A DNA stretch of 64,000 nt from Pseudomonas taiwanensis DSM 21245 (GCF_000425785.1 NZ_AUEC01000005.1:124001-188000); one strand, 5' to 3'; positions 40,437 through 55,049 are shown, counted from the stretch's first letter. The notes: generated from the letters alone by a model not told the origin. Made by a program: numbers and translations.

Positions 40437-41366
40437 ATGCGTATCGTTGTTGCATTGGGCGGCAACGCCCTGCTACGCCGCGGCGAGCCCATGACCGCTG
40501 ACAACCAGCGCGCCAATATCCGTACCGCCACCGAACAGATCGCCAAGATTCACCCCGGCAACGAATTGGTCATTGCCCATGGCAACGGCCCGCAAGTCGG
40601 CCTGCTGTCACTCCAGGGGCTGGCCTACAAACCCGATGAAGCCTACCCACTGGATGTGCTGGGCGCCGAAACCGAAGGCATGATCGGCTACATGATCGAA
40701 CAGGAACTGGGCAACCTGCTGGCCTTCGAAGTGCCTTTCGCCACCCTGCTCACCCAGGTGGAAGTCGACGCCAACGACCCGGCCTTCAAGGACCCGACCA
40801 AGTTCATCGGCCCGGTCTACAGCAAGGAAGAAGCCGAACGCCTGGCCAAGGAAAAGGGCTGGGTGGTAAAGGCCGACGGCGACAAGTACCGCCGTGTGGT
40901 GGCCAGCCCGAAACCCAAGCGCATTTTCGAGATTCGTCCGATCAAGTGGCTGCTGGAAAAGAACAGCATCGTGATCTGCGCCGGCGGTGGCGGCATCCCC
41001 ACCATGTACGATGAAAATCGCAAGCTCAAAGGCATCGAAGCTGTCATCGACAAGGACCTGTGCTCGTCGCTGCTGGCCGAACAGTTGGATGCCGACCTTC
41101 TGATAATCGCCACGGATGTGGATGCGGCGTACATTGACTGGGGCAAGCCGACGCAGAAAGCCATTGCCCAGGCGCATCCCGACGAACTCGAACGCCTGGG
41201 CTTCGCTGCCGGCTCGATGGGACCGAAAGTCCAGGCCGCCTGTGATTTCGCCCGTCATACCGGCAAAGTGGCAGTGATCAGCTCGCTGGAGAACATCGAA
41301 GACATCGTCAAAGGCACCGCCGGCACGCGGGTGAGCACCGCTACGCCGGGAATCAGCTACCGTTGA
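40437..41366 (+). CDS. arcC: Carbamate kinase
   Basis: Makes ATP from carbamoyl phosphate and ADP, the energy-yielding end of the arginine deiminase pathway. There are 309 residues of the amino-acid kinase fold: [18 protein letters not shown] at the N-terminus, [14 protein letters not shown] near 48, [13 protein letters not shown] near 183, and [19 protein letters not shown] near 225. AAAGGA precedes the ATG. Last gene of arcDABC. Confidence 0.97.
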   Translation: MRIVVALGGNALLRRGEPMTADNQRANIRTATEQIAKIHPGNELVIAHGNGPQVGLLSLQGLAYKPDEAYPLDVLGAETEGMIGYMIEQELGNLLAFEVPFATLLTQVEVDANDPAFKDPTKFIGPVYSKEEAERLAKEKGWVVKADGDKYRRVVASPKPKRIFEIRPIKWLLEKNSIVICAGGGGIPTMYDENRKLKGIEAVIDKDLCSSLLAEQLDADLLIIATDVDAAYIDWGKPTQKAIAQAHPDELERLGFAAGSMGPKVQAACDFARHTGKVAVISSLENIEDIVKGTAGTRVSTATPGISYR

Positions 41367-41423
41367 TGGCAGTCGGCGGGTGCTACGGTGCCCGCCGTTA
41401 TCAACCTTCCAGAGGATTTCGCC

Positions 41424-41792
41424 ATGGCTCAGTTCAAGCCAGGTCATGTACATATCGAGCGCGACGCGCTGAACAAGAATGACCACAGCTACGACCTCAA
41501 CATCGAGTACGAAGCATCGCAAGACCCACGGGAAGGCCGGGGCATCCAGTTCCGCATGCATGGCAGCATCGAGGGCAAGGATGTCGATGAAAAGTTCTTC
41601 CTGGCCAAAGACCAGGTGCTGCCCAGCTTTCTCATGGTACTGAGCCGTAAAGCGCAGGCACACCTTCCCCCACCGAAGAAATTCGAGACGCTCTCTTCGC
41701 CCCACAAGATCTACGACGCGATGTTCGAAGACATTCGCATCAAGCTGGACGTGAAATCGGGCGACCCGATCAAGCCAGAACACCTGGAATGA
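41424..41792 (+). CDS. Small conserved Pseudomonas protein, DUF5064-like
   Basis: A 122-residue soluble protein of unknown function. There is no signal peptide, helix or Cys. It is rich in charged beta-like segments (HVHIERDALNKNDHSYDLNIEYE; GIQFRMHGSIEGKDVDEKFFL). I believe it belongs to the Pseudomonas family DUF5064, from memory of the N-terminus. The ATG at 41424 has AGAGGA eight bases upstream and is preferred over the open frame to 41388. It starts 57 bases after arcC in the same direction and could be read through from the arc operon. Confidence 0.75.
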   Translation: MAQFKPGHVHIERDALNKNDHSYDLNIEYEASQDPREGRGIQFRMHGSIEGKDVDEKFFLAKDQVLPSFLMVLSRKAQAHLPPPKKFETLSSPHKIYDAMFEDIRIKLDVKSGDPIKPEHLE

Positions 41793-41984
41793 CCGCAAGC
41801 CGCGCAGGAGCCCGCTTACCGGCGACGCCGCCGGTACAGCCAATGCACGACAGCCAATCCCACAGGTGCTCCGCCGCTTCAGATAATGCGGAATACCTGT
41901 GGCAGCTGGCCCGTCGCGGCGATTGGGCTTAATCCCCCTCCCAAGGCATACTACCGCCCTCCACGGCCACAAGCTCTGCCCCCC

Positions 41985-43493
41985 ATGCGCATCCACGTCA
42001 GCTTCATAGACCGCGTCGGCATCACCCAGGAAGTCCTGGCCCTGCTCGGTGCCCGCAACCTCAACCTGGACGCCGTGGAGATGGTCCCGCCGAACGTCTA
42101 CATCGACGCGCCGACCCTCAGCCCTGCTGTACTGGAAGAGCTGCACGACGCGCTGTTCGAAGTCCGTGGCGTGCAGTCGGTGGAGGTCGTCGACATCCTC
42201 CCCGGCCAACGCCGCCACCTGCAACTCGATGCCCTGCTGGCGGCAATGAGCGACCCGGTGCTGGCTGTCGACAGCGCTGGCAAGGTGTTGCTGGCCAACC
42301 CCGCCCTGATCGCCCTGTGCGGGCGCGAATCGGCTGGCCGCTCAGTGGGGGAGCTGTTCGGGGATCCAGGGCTGCTTCAGGCCCTGCTGGACAATAACTT
42401 CCACTTGCCGATGCGCGAAATGCAGCTCAACGGCCAGAGCCTGCTGCTGGACGCCACGCCGATCACCAATGCCGGCGGCCTGTTGACCCTGTACCCACCC
42501 ACCCGCATGGGTGAGCGGCTTTCGGCCCTGCACCACGACCATGCCGAAGGCTTCGACGCTCTGCTCGGCGAGTCCCCGGTGATCCGCACCCTCAAGGCCC
42601 GAGCCTTGCGCGTGGCAACCCTGGACGCACCGTTGCTGATCCACGGTGAGACCGGTACCGGCAAGGAACTGGTGGCCCGCGCCTGTCACGCGATCAGCAG
42701 TCGCCATGCGGCGCCCTTCCTGGCCCTGAACTGCGCTGCGCTACCCGAGAGCCTGGCCGAAAGCGAACTGTTCGGTTACGCCCCGGGCGCCTTCACCGGG
42801 GCCCAGCGCGGCGGCAAACCGGGGCTGATGGAACTGGCCAACCAAGGCACGGTGTTCCTCGATGAAATTGGCGAGATGTCACCCTACCTACAGGCCAAGC
42901 TGCTACGGTTTCTCAGCGATGGCAGCTTCCGCCGGGTCGGCGGTGACCGCGAGGTGAAGGTCGATGTACGCATCATCAGCGCTACTCACCGCGACCTCGA
43001 ACGCATGGTGGCCGAAGGCAGCTTCCGCGAAGACTTGTTCTACCGGCTGAACGTGCTGAACCTGCAGGTGCCTCCCCTGCGCGAACGTGGCCAGGACATC
43101 CTGATGCTCGCCCACTTCTTCATGCAGCAGGCCTGCACCCAGATCCAGCGCCCGCCATGCCGCCTGGCGCCCGCCACCCATTCGGCGCTGCTGGCCAACC
43201 CTTGGCCAGGCAACGTGCGCCAACTACAGAACGTGATCTTTCGCGCCGCCGCCATTTGCGAGGGTAACCTGGTAGACATTGGCGATCTGGACATCGCCGG
43301 TACCTCGGTGGCGCGGGGGCAGGATGGCGACGTGGCCAGCCTTGAGCAGGCGGTGGGAGATTTCGAGCGCGAACTGTTGCAGCGCTTGTACGCAAGCTAC
43401 CCCTCCACCCGGCAACTGGCAGGACGACTACAAACCTCGCATACCGCAATTGCGCAGCGCTTGCGCAAGTACGGCATACCCAGCAAAGCCTGA
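41985..43493 (+). CDS. gcsR: TyrR-like sigma-54 enhancer-binding protein, GcsR candidate
   Basis: A 502-residue transcription activator. An ACT-like ligand domain covers about 1-70 (MRIHVSFIDRVGITQEVLALLG). A PAS domain is at about 75-190. The AAA+ domain has Walker A HGETGTGKEL near 221, the sigma-54-contact loop GAFTGA near 270, and Walker B VFLDEIGEMS near 290. The Fis-type HTH is at the C-terminus (STRQLAGRLQTSHTAIAQRLRKYGI). GAFTGA is lost in E. coli TyrR, so this protein should work with sigma-54. It lies directly upstream of gcvH-gcvP-sdaA-gcvT, as expected for GcsR, the glycine-responsive activator known in P. aeruginosa. The ATG at 41985 is the natural ACT start. Confidence 0.88.
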   Translation: MRIHVSFIDRVGITQEVLALLGARNLNLDAVEMVPPNVYIDAPTLSPAVLEELHDALFEVRGVQSVEVVDILPGQRRHLQLDALLAAMSDPVLAVDSAGKVLLANPALIALCGRESAGRSVGELFGDPGLLQALLDNNFHLPMREMQLNGQSLLLDATPITNAGGLLTLYPPTRMGERLSALHHDHAEGFDALLGESPVIRTLKARALRVATLDAPLLIHGETGTGKELVARACHAISSRHAAPFLALNCAALPESLAESELFGYAPGAFTGAQRGGKPGLMELANQGTVFLDEIGEMSPYLQAKLLRFLSDGSFRRVGGDREVKVDVRIISATHRDLERMVAEGSFREDLFYRLNVLNLQVPPLRERGQDILMLAHFFMQQACTQIQRPPCRLAPATHSALLANPWPGNVRQLQNVIFRAAAICEGNLVDIGDLDIAGTSVARGQDGDVASLEQAVGDFERELLQRLYASYPSTRQLAGRLQTSHTAIAQRLRKYGIPSKA

Positions 43494-43518
43494 ACCTGGC
43501 CTGGGCGTTGCGACTCTT

Positions 43519-43556
43519 CCGTATCGAAATCAATACACCGTATCGAAACCAATACA
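43519..43556 (+). promoter_or_regulatory. Two tandem 19-bp repeats upstream of the gcv sigma-54 promoter
   Basis: CCGTATCGAAATCAATACA and CCGTATCGAAACCAATACA lie head to tail with one mismatch. Each contains the dyad GTAT-N8-ATAC. They stand about 165 bases upstream of the sigma-54 promoter, the usual distance for enhancer sites, and are the best candidates for GcsR binding. Confidence 0.7.
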
Positions 43557-43579
43557 CCCTCCTGCAAATGCCACTACGC

Positions 43580-43604
43580 AAGGGTTTGATCCGCCAACCC
43601 TTTT
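43580..43604 (+). terminator. Possible terminator of the enhancer-binding protein gene
   Basis: AAGGGTT-N9-AACCCTT followed by TT and then G. A perfect 7-bp stem with only a short T-run; weak. Confidence 0.45.
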
Positions 43605-43700
43605 GCTACCCGCGCCTTCTGTAGCGTTTTCATTCCACCGAAATGTCAGAAACATTTCTGTAATCACACAAGTCTTTGATTTAAATGAGTTTTTAAATAC

Positions 43701-43715
43701 TGGCCGCATATTTGC
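43701..43715 (+). promoter_or_regulatory. Sigma-54 promoter of gcvH-gcvP-sdaA-gcvT
   Basis: TGGCCGCATATTTGC fits the -24/-12 pattern, with GG and GC separated by exactly ten bases. It lies 68 bases before the gcvH ATG and downstream of the tandem repeats. Position next to a GAFTGA-type activator gene supports it strongly. Confidence 0.8.
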
Positions 43716-43782
43716 TAAGGGAATTCCAACCCCAAGAGCGCGGAGCCACCGCGCCCAACGCCCTGCTTCCCGAGGAATTCCC

Positions 43783-44166
43783 ATGAGCGAGTTGCGTTTC
43801 ACCGAAGATCACGAATGGCTGCGCGTCGAAGCCGATGGCAGCGTCACCGTGGGCATCACTGCCTACGCTCAGAACGCCCTTGGCGATGTGGTCTACGTGC
43901 AACTGCCGGAGCTGCAGTCGTACGACAAAGGCGCCGAAGCGTCCACCGTCGAATCGGTCAAGGCTGCCAGCGGCGTGTACATGCCCCTGAGCGGTGAAGT
44001 GGTCGCCGTCAACGAAGGCCTCAACGACAGCCCCGAGCGGGTCAACGAAGATCCGCTGGGCGAGGGCTGGTTCTTCCGCTTCGTCCCCGCCGACATGAGC
44101 GAAGTGGCTGCCCTGCTCGACCAGGACGCCTACGACCGTCTGATCAAAGCCAACGACGACGCCTGA
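43783..44166 (+). CDS. gcvH: Glycine cleavage system H protein
   Basis: Lipoyl carrier that shuttles the aminomethyl group between GcvP, GcvT and lipoamide dehydrogenase. There are 127 residues. The lipoyl-lysine is in the hairpin [17 protein letters not shown] near 65. The start [13 protein letters not shown] is canonical, with GAGGAA ahead of the ATG. First gene of the operon, ten bases from gcvP. An open frame reaching back to 43279 overlaps the regulator gene and is not part of this protein. Confidence 0.97.
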   Translation: MSELRFTEDHEWLRVEADGSVTVGITAYAQNALGDVVYVQLPELQSYDKGAEASTVESVKAASGVYMPLSGEVVAVNEGLNDSPERVNEDPLGEGWFFRFVPADMSEVAALLDQDAYDRLIKANDDA

Positions 44167-44176
44167 GGAACCGACC

Positions 44177-47032
<2,856 letters not shown>

Positions 47033-47071
47033 GGCGGCCTGTGGCACTCAGGGGTCGCGTCGCGGCCCCAT

Positions 47072-47121
47072 CGCGACACAAGGCCGCTCCGACAAAGAGC
47101 GGGGAGCGGCCTTGTGTCGCG
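47072..47121. repeat. REPIN with 19-bp perfect arms inside the gcv operon
   Basis: CGCGACACAAGGCCGCTCC at 47072-47090 and its exact reverse complement at 47103-47121, with a 12-base loop. Different core from the CGGGTAAACC family. It sits between gcvP and sdaA, the place held by glyA2 in P. aeruginosa. Confidence 0.85.
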
Positions 47122-47164
47122 GTCGGGCGGCACACCAGTCGCACAATCTTCAGGAGGAACCACC

Positions 47165-48541
<1,377 letters not shown>

Positions 48542-48567
48542 CCCGACAAACAACTAAGGAGTCATCG

Positions 48568-49689
48568 ATGTCCGAAACACTGCTCAAGACCCCGCTGCAC
48601 GCTCTGCACCTCGAATTGGGCGCGCGCATGGTGCCGTTCGCCGGCTATGACATGCCAGTGCAGTACCCACTGGGCGTGCTCAAGGAGCACCTGCACACCC
48701 GCGAGCAGGCCGGCCTGTTCGATGTTTCGCACATGGGCCAGATCATCCTGCGCGGCAGCGATGCGGCCAAAGCCCTGGAAACCCTGGTGCCCGTGGACAT
48801 CGTCGACCTGCCAGTAGGCATGCAGCGCTATGCCATGTTCACCAACGCCCAAGGTGGCATCCTCGATGACCTGATGGTCGCCAACCTGGGCAACGATGTG
48901 CTGTTCCTGGTGGTCAACGCTGCCTGCAAGGACCAGGACCTGGCTCACCTGCAAGCGCACATCGGTAACCGCTGCGAGGTGCAACCGCTGTTCGAGGAAC
49001 GTGCCCTGCTGGCCCTGCAAGGCCCGGCCGCCGTCGAGGTGCTGAAACGCCTGGCGCCGGAAGTGGCCGACATGACCTTCATGCAGTTGCGCTCGGTCAA
49101 GCTGCTGGGTGAAGACTGCTACGTCAGCCGCTCGGGCTATACCGGTGAAGACGGTTATGAAATCTCGGTGCCAGTCAACGCTGCCGAAGCCTTGGCCCGC
49201 CGCCTGCTGAACGAGCCGCAGGTGCAGCCTATCGGCCTGGGTGCGCGGGACTCGCTGCGCCTGGAAGCCGGGCTGTGCCTGTACGGCCACGACATGGACA
49301 CCGAGACCACGCCGGTCGAAGCCAGCCTGCTATGGGCCATCTCCAAGGTCCGCCGCGCCGACGGTGCACGCGCAGGTGGTTTCCCCGGTGCCGAACGGGT
49401 TTATGCCCAACAGCAGCAAGGCGTGGCACGCAAGCGGGTCGGCTTGCTTCCCCAGGAACGCACTCCGGTACGTGAAGGGGCGGAGATTGTCGACGCCAAC
49501 GGCAAGACTGTCGGCAAGGTATGCAGCGGCGGCTTTGGTCCGACACTCGGCGCACCGGTGGCCATGGGTTATGTCGATAACGAACACAGCGCTATCGATA
49601 CGCCTCTGTTTGCCGTTGTCCGCGGCAAGCAGGTTGCCCTGAAAGTCAGCAAAATGCCTTTTGTTCCGCAACGTTACTATCGCGGTTGA
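48568..49689 (+). CDS. gcvT: Aminomethyltransferase, glycine cleavage T protein
   Basis: Releases ammonia from the GcvH-bound aminomethyl group and gives 5,10-methylene-THF. There are 373 residues. N-terminal GARMVPFAGYDMPVQY, then AGLFDVSHMGQI near 50, SRSGYTGEDGYEI near 192 with folate contacts, and GLGARDSLRLEAGLCLYGHDM near 222 are all present. The C-terminal domain is complete. AAGGAG precedes the ATG. Last gene of the operon, 26 bases after sdaA. Confidence 0.97.
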   Translation: MSETLLKTPLHALHLELGARMVPFAGYDMPVQYPLGVLKEHLHTREQAGLFDVSHMGQIILRGSDAAKALETLVPVDIVDLPVGMQRYAMFTNAQGGILDDLMVANLGNDVLFLVVNAACKDQDLAHLQAHIGNRCEVQPLFEERALLALQGPAAVEVLKRLAPEVADMTFMQLRSVKLLGEDCYVSRSGYTGEDGYEISVPVNAAEALARRLLNEPQVQPIGLGARDSLRLEAGLCLYGHDMDTETTPVEASLLWAISKVRRADGARAGGFPGAERVYAQQQQGVARKRVGLLPQERTPVREGAEIVDANGKTVGKVCSGGFGPTLGAPVAMGYVDNEHSAIDTPLFAVVRGKQVALKVSKMPFVPQRYYRG

Positions 49690-49746
49690 AAGCCCTTGGG
49701 AGAGGTTCGACATATTCGTTTTCGAACCTGTCCAATAACTTTTGAA

Positions 49747-49770
49747 CATGGCGCCAGGCCAGGCGCCATG
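49747..49770 (+). terminator. Probable terminator of the gcv operon
   Basis: CATGGCGCC-AGGCCA-GGCGCCATG, a perfect 9-bp stem followed by CCGTTT. A second hairpin (AGGTTCGA/TCGAACCT, 49703-49729) precedes it. The T-run is short, so strength is uncertain. Confidence 0.6.
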
Positions 49771-50035
49771 CCGTTTCCGACAATTTGGTCGGTTATCGGC
49801 AAATCGCTGATTTCCTACAGTGCGAAGGGCTTGTTTTTCTCTCGGGAGTTGGCGTAGAGTCACAGCACTGTGTTTGCATGGGTCGCAACAGTTCGTGACC
49901 TGGGCCAGTAGCCGCAATTTGCTACAACCCGTTCGACGTCTCTTACTTTCCTGCAACCCAGCCCAGTACTCTTTCACCCCGAATTATGTGAAAGAAACTG
50001 TCATTAAAAATTTAAGCTTCATAGGAAATAAGACA
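49771..50035 (+). promoter_or_regulatory. Upstream region of the cold-shock gene
   Basis: No gene is seen. The last 60 bases before the ATG are AT-rich (AACTGTCATTAAAAATTTAAGC) and would form the usual long, weakly structured 5' UTR of a cspA-type gene. A plausible promoter is TTGTTT with TAGAGT 18 bases later (about 49830-49860), which would leave a UTR of about 170 bases. Confidence 0.4.
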
Positions 50036-50248
50036 ATGGCTGAGCGTCAGAACGGTACCGTCAAGTGGTTCAATGACGAGAAAGGTTACGGCTTCATCAC
50101 CCCAGAAAGCGGTCCGGATCTGTTCGTACACTTCCGCGCTATCGAAGGCAACGGCTTCAAGAGCCTGAAAGAAGGCCAAAAGGTCACCTTCGAAGCCGTG
50201 CAAGGCCAGAAAGGCATGCAGGCTGACAAGGTTCAGGTCGCCGGCTAA
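50036..50248 (+). CDS. Cold-shock domain protein (CspA family)
   Basis: A 70-residue RNA chaperone with a single OB-fold. The RNA-binding motifs are intact: RNP1 KGYGFI near 17-22 and RNP2 LFVHF near 30-34. The WFN of [15 protein letters not shown] is typical. AGGA stands ten bases ahead of the ATG. It is monocistronic, with a strong terminator directly after. Which cold-shock paralogue it is (CapB, CspD and so on) cannot be settled from the sequence. Confidence 0.95.
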   Translation: MAERQNGTVKWFNDEKGYGFITPESGPDLFVHFRAIEGNGFKSLKEGQKVTFEAVQGQKGMQADKVQVAG

Positions 50249-50270
50249 GCCGAACCCGACTTCGAAGAAA

Positions 50271-50300
50271 AGCCCCTGCCAAGTGCAGGGGCTTTTTTTT
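50271..50300 (+). terminator. Rho-independent terminator of the cold-shock gene
   Basis: AGCCCCTGC-CAAGT-GCAGGGGCT, a 9-bp perfect stem running into eight T; preceded by AAAA, so it could also work in reverse. Confidence 0.95.
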
Positions 50301-50340
50301 GCCCGTAGAATACCGGCTTCGCCATTCGGAGCTGCAACGC

Positions 50341-50829
50341 ATGTCCAAGCCTCTGCTCACACCCCAGGGAGATTTCCCACCCGCAGGCCTCGGCCGGCGC
50401 CTGGCGGCGATGTTCTATGACTTTCTGTTGTGTACGGCCCTGCTGATCGTCACCGCAGGCGCCTACAAGATGATCCAGATGAGCATCATCGGTGAAGCCC
50501 GCATGCGTGAACTGACCGATGCCGGCGCACTGGATGGAGACCCGCTGCTGTCGACGATTCTGCTGTTCGCGCTGTTCGGCTTCTTCGCCAAGTTCTGGAC
50601 CCATGGCGGGCAAACCCTGGGCATGCAGGTGTGGGGCGTGCGGGTACAGAACGCCGATGGCAGCGCCATTAGCCTGTGGCAGGCGCTGTTGCGCTTCGTG
50701 GTGTCGATCGCTTCGTGGCTGTGTCTGGGGATGGGGTTCTTCTGGGCGCTGATCGACAAGCGCAAGCGCGGCTGGCATGACATCTATTCCGAGACACAGT
50801 TGGTGCGGGTGCCGAAGCAGAAGAATTGA
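50341..50829 (+). CDS. RDD-family membrane protein
   Basis: A 162-residue inner-membrane protein with three hydrophobic segments (about 28-48, 70-88, 115-140). The family signature is split: GRRLAAMFYDFLL carries the Arg and Asp near 20-30, and TLGMQVWGVRVQ with the final RGWHDIYSETQLV complete the RDD domain. Function of the family is mostly unknown; some members are ion antiporters. The ATG at 50341 gives the best N-terminus. It is alone between a terminator and a repeat. Confidence 0.85.
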   Translation: MSKPLLTPQGDFPPAGLGRRLAAMFYDFLLCTALLIVTAGAYKMIQMSIIGEARMRELTDAGALDGDPLLSTILLFALFGFFAKFWTHGGQTLGMQVWGVRVQNADGSAISLWQALLRFVVSIASWLCLGMGFFWALIDKRKRGWHDIYSETQLVRVPKQKN

Positions 50830-50876
50830 TCGGTAGCGTTCGGGTGTAGGCCGTGAAGGATAGGGTGTCCGATAGG

Positions 50877-51044
50877 TCGAGCGCCGCCCGCGCGGCGCAT
50901 CGCGAGCAAGGCTCGCTCCTACGGTTATTTCGGGCCAGCTACACCTGTGGGATTTGCGCGCGACCGCTTTGGTGCAAGGCACAGTATCGCGGGCGTCTGT
51001 AGGAGCGAGCCTTGCTCGCGATGCGCCGCGCGGGCGGCGCTCGA
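50877..51044. repeat. GC-rich inverted-repeat element with 46-bp perfect arms
   Basis: The arm 50877-50922 (TCGAGCGCCGCCCGCGCGGC, then GCATCGCGAGCAAGGC and TCGCTCCTAC) and the arm 50999-51044 are exact reverse complements, with 76 bases between. It is the best-preserved of three copies in the window. The inner ends carry a REP-like GCGAGCAAGGCTCGC hairpin. It fills most of the gap between the RDD gene and lptG. Confidence 0.95.
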
Positions 51045-51085
51045 TCCGGCACACACCGCAACACTCACGGCATGCACCACTGACC

Positions 51086-52147
51086 TCAACCAGCTCTGCG
51101 CAACAGCCACAAACCGGCCACCGCACAGATACCGGCGGGGATCACCACCGCCAGCAGCGGCGGGAAGCCGAACACCTGGCTCGAAGGGCCAAGCAGGTCC
51201 TGGCCAATGCGGAACACGAAGCCCACCAGCACACCGGTAAATACCCGCTGTCCCAGGGTCACAGAGCGCAGTGGGCCGAAGATGAAGGAAATCGCCATCA
51301 GCACCAGCGCCGCGGTCACCGCCGGCTGCAGCACCTTGGTCCAAAACGCCAGCCAGTAACGCGCGTTGTTCAGGCCCTGGTCGGACAGGTAATGGATGTA
51401 GTCCCACAGCCCGGTGATCGACAGCGATTCAGGCGCCAGCACCACGGTGTTGAGCAGTTGCGGCGTGACCGAGACATCCCAACGCTCCTGCGGCGCCTTC
51501 ACCACTTCAGTGTGGTCGCCACGGAAATACGTGGTGCTGACGTCGCTGAGCACCCAGTGATCCTGGTTGTATTGCGCACGGCGGGCGAAGCTCGACGTGA
51601 TGATCTTGCGCTCGTTGTCGAAGCGGTAACGGGTCACGCCCAGCAGCAGGCCGTTGGGCTGCACGGCGTTGATGTGCACGAACTCGTCACCCTGACGGTG
51701 CCACATGCCGCGCTTGGAACTTTGTGCCTCTCCCCCGCCTTGGGCCAGGGAACGGTCGGCCTGGGCCTTGTTTTCGGTGACCGGCGCCACGTACTCGCCA
51801 ATCAGGAGGCCCACCAGCATCAGCACCAGCATCGGCTTCATCACCGCCCAGACGATACGGCCGATGGAAACGCCAGCGGCGCGCATGATGGTCAGCTCAC
51901 TACTGCTGGCCAGGCTGCCCAGGCCGACCAGGCAGCCGATCAGCGCGGCCATCGGCAGCATTTCGTACAGACGACGCGGTGCGGTCAGCAGGACGAAGTT
52001 ACCTGCCTCCATCACCGTGTAGGTGTCGCTCAGGTCGCCCATCTCGTCGATGAAGGCAAACAGCGAGGCCAGGCCGAGGATGATCCCCAGCACCGCCAGA
52101 ATGGCCAGCAGCACGCTCTGGCCGATATAGCGATCGAGCTTAGCCAT
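51086..52147 (-). CDS. lptG: LPS export ABC transporter permease LptG
   Basis: Inner-membrane half of the LptB2FG motor that extracts LPS and passes it to the periplasmic bridge. There are 353 residues from the ATG at 52147. The YjgP/YjgQ topology is clear: three N-terminal helices, a periplasmic beta-jellyroll-like domain (about 130-265), then three C-terminal helices. It keeps SSELTIMRAAGVS near 88, the coupling-helix region that contacts LptB. It overlaps the lptF end by eight bases. Confidence 0.95.
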   Translation of the reverse strand: MAKLDRYIGQSVLLAILAVLGIILGLASLFAFIDEMGDLSDTYTVMEAGNFVLLTAPRRLYEMLPMAALIGCLVGLGSLASSSELTIMRAAGVSIGRIVWAVMKPMLVLMLVGLLIGEYVAPVTENKAQADRSLAQGGGEAQSSKRGMWHRQGDEFVHINAVQPNGLLLGVTRYRFDNERKIITSSFARRAQYNQDHWVLSDVSTTYFRGDHTEVVKAPQERWDVSVTPQLLNTVVLAPESLSITGLWDYIHYLSDQGLNNARYWLAFWTKVLQPAVTAALVLMAISFIFGPLRSVTLGQRVFTGVLVGFVFRIGQDLLGPSSQVFGFPPLLAVVIPAGICAVAGLWLLRRAG

Positions 52148-53255
52148 GGGCCACCTCCGCACGACGGGCAGCGCGCTTGAGACGCAGCGGTTCCCAATAC
52201 ATCAGGCCCAGGCCGATGAGCAGGAACAGTCCATGCACCCACCAGATACCCAGGCCAATCGGCAACTTGCCCTTCTCAAGGGCGCCACGTACGGAAATCA
52301 GCATCGTCAGGTAGGCCATGTACAGAAGAATCGCCGGCAGCAGCTTGAGGAAGCGGCCCTGGCGTGGGTTGACCTTGGCCAGCGGCACTGCCAGCACGGT
52401 CACGATGAACACCAGGATCGGCAGCGACAGACGCCATTGCAGCTCGGCGCGCTCACGCAGGCCTTTCTGGCCGATCAGTTGGGAGGTCGGGATCGCTTCG
52501 CGCTCGGTCACTTCCTCGCTGACTTCAGGCTTGGGTAGCAATACGCCGTAGGTGTCGTACTTGATGGCACGGTAGTCAGCCTGGCCAGGGTTGCCGTCAT
52601 AGCGATAGCCATTTTCCAGGATCAGGTAGCGGTTGCCGTCGGCCTGCACTTCCTGGTGACCTTTCTCGGCGACCAGCACCGAAGGAGCGCGGTCCTTGGT
52701 CTTGTCCTGGTTGAAGCGTTTCTCGGAGATGAACACGCCACCCAAGTTGATGCGGTCGTCCGAAAGCTGCTCGGTGTAGGTCACCCGCGAGCCATCACGC
52801 AAGGTCTGGAAACGCCCCGGCACCAGGGTGTCGAATTCGGTCAGCGCGTCCTGCTGGCTGATGATTTGCTGCACCTGGGCAACGCCCAGCGGCGCAAGGC
52901 TCAGGCTCAGCCACGCGACCAGCAATGCCACCAGCGCCGCCGGGGCCATGGTCAGGCCCAGCAGGCGCTGCTGGCTCATGCCGGTGGCCGACAGCACGGT
53001 CATCTCGCTTTCCAGGTATAACCGGCCATAGGCCAGCAGGATGCCGAGGAACAGGCCCAGTGGGAGAATCAGCTGCAGGAAACCCGGCAGGCGGAAACCC
53101 ATGATCAGGAACAGTACACTCGGGTCGAGCACGCCTTGGGCGGCCTGGGCCAGGTACTTGATGAAGCGCCCGCTCATGATGATCACCAGCAGCACAGCGC
53201 TGACGGCGCTCAAGGTCACCAGGACCTCGCGGGACAGATAACGAAAGACGATCAA
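52140..53255 (-). CDS. lptF: LPS export ABC transporter permease LptF, TTG start
   Basis: Partner permease of LptG. There are 371 residues with three helices, a periplasmic domain and three helices. The cytoplasmic coupling segment LESEMTVLSATGMSQQRL is near 85. I choose the TTG at 53255: it gives MIVFRYLSREVL, matching the family start, and AGGAG lies eight bases upstream. A GTG three codons earlier overlaps that ribosome site. It is the first gene of lptFG and is divergent from pepA, as in many gamma-proteobacteria. Confidence 0.93.
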   Translation of the reverse strand: MIVFRYLSREVLVTLSAVSAVLLVIIMSGRFIKYLAQAAQGVLDPSVLFLIMGFRLPGFLQLILPLGLFLGILLAYGRLYLESEMTVLSATGMSQQRLLGLTMAPAALVALLVAWLSLSLAPLGVAQVQQIISQQDALTEFDTLVPGRFQTLRDGSRVTYTEQLSDDRINLGGVFISEKRFNQDKTKDRAPSVLVAEKGHQEVQADGNRYLILENGYRYDGNPGQADYRAIKYDTYGVLLPKPEVSEEVTEREAIPTSQLIGQKGLRERAELQWRLSLPILVFIVTVLAVPLAKVNPRQGRFLKLLPAILLYMAYLTMLISVRGALEKGKLPIGLGIWWVHGLFLLIGLGLMYWEPLRLKRAARRAEVAHG

Positions 53256-55049
<1,794 letters not shown>

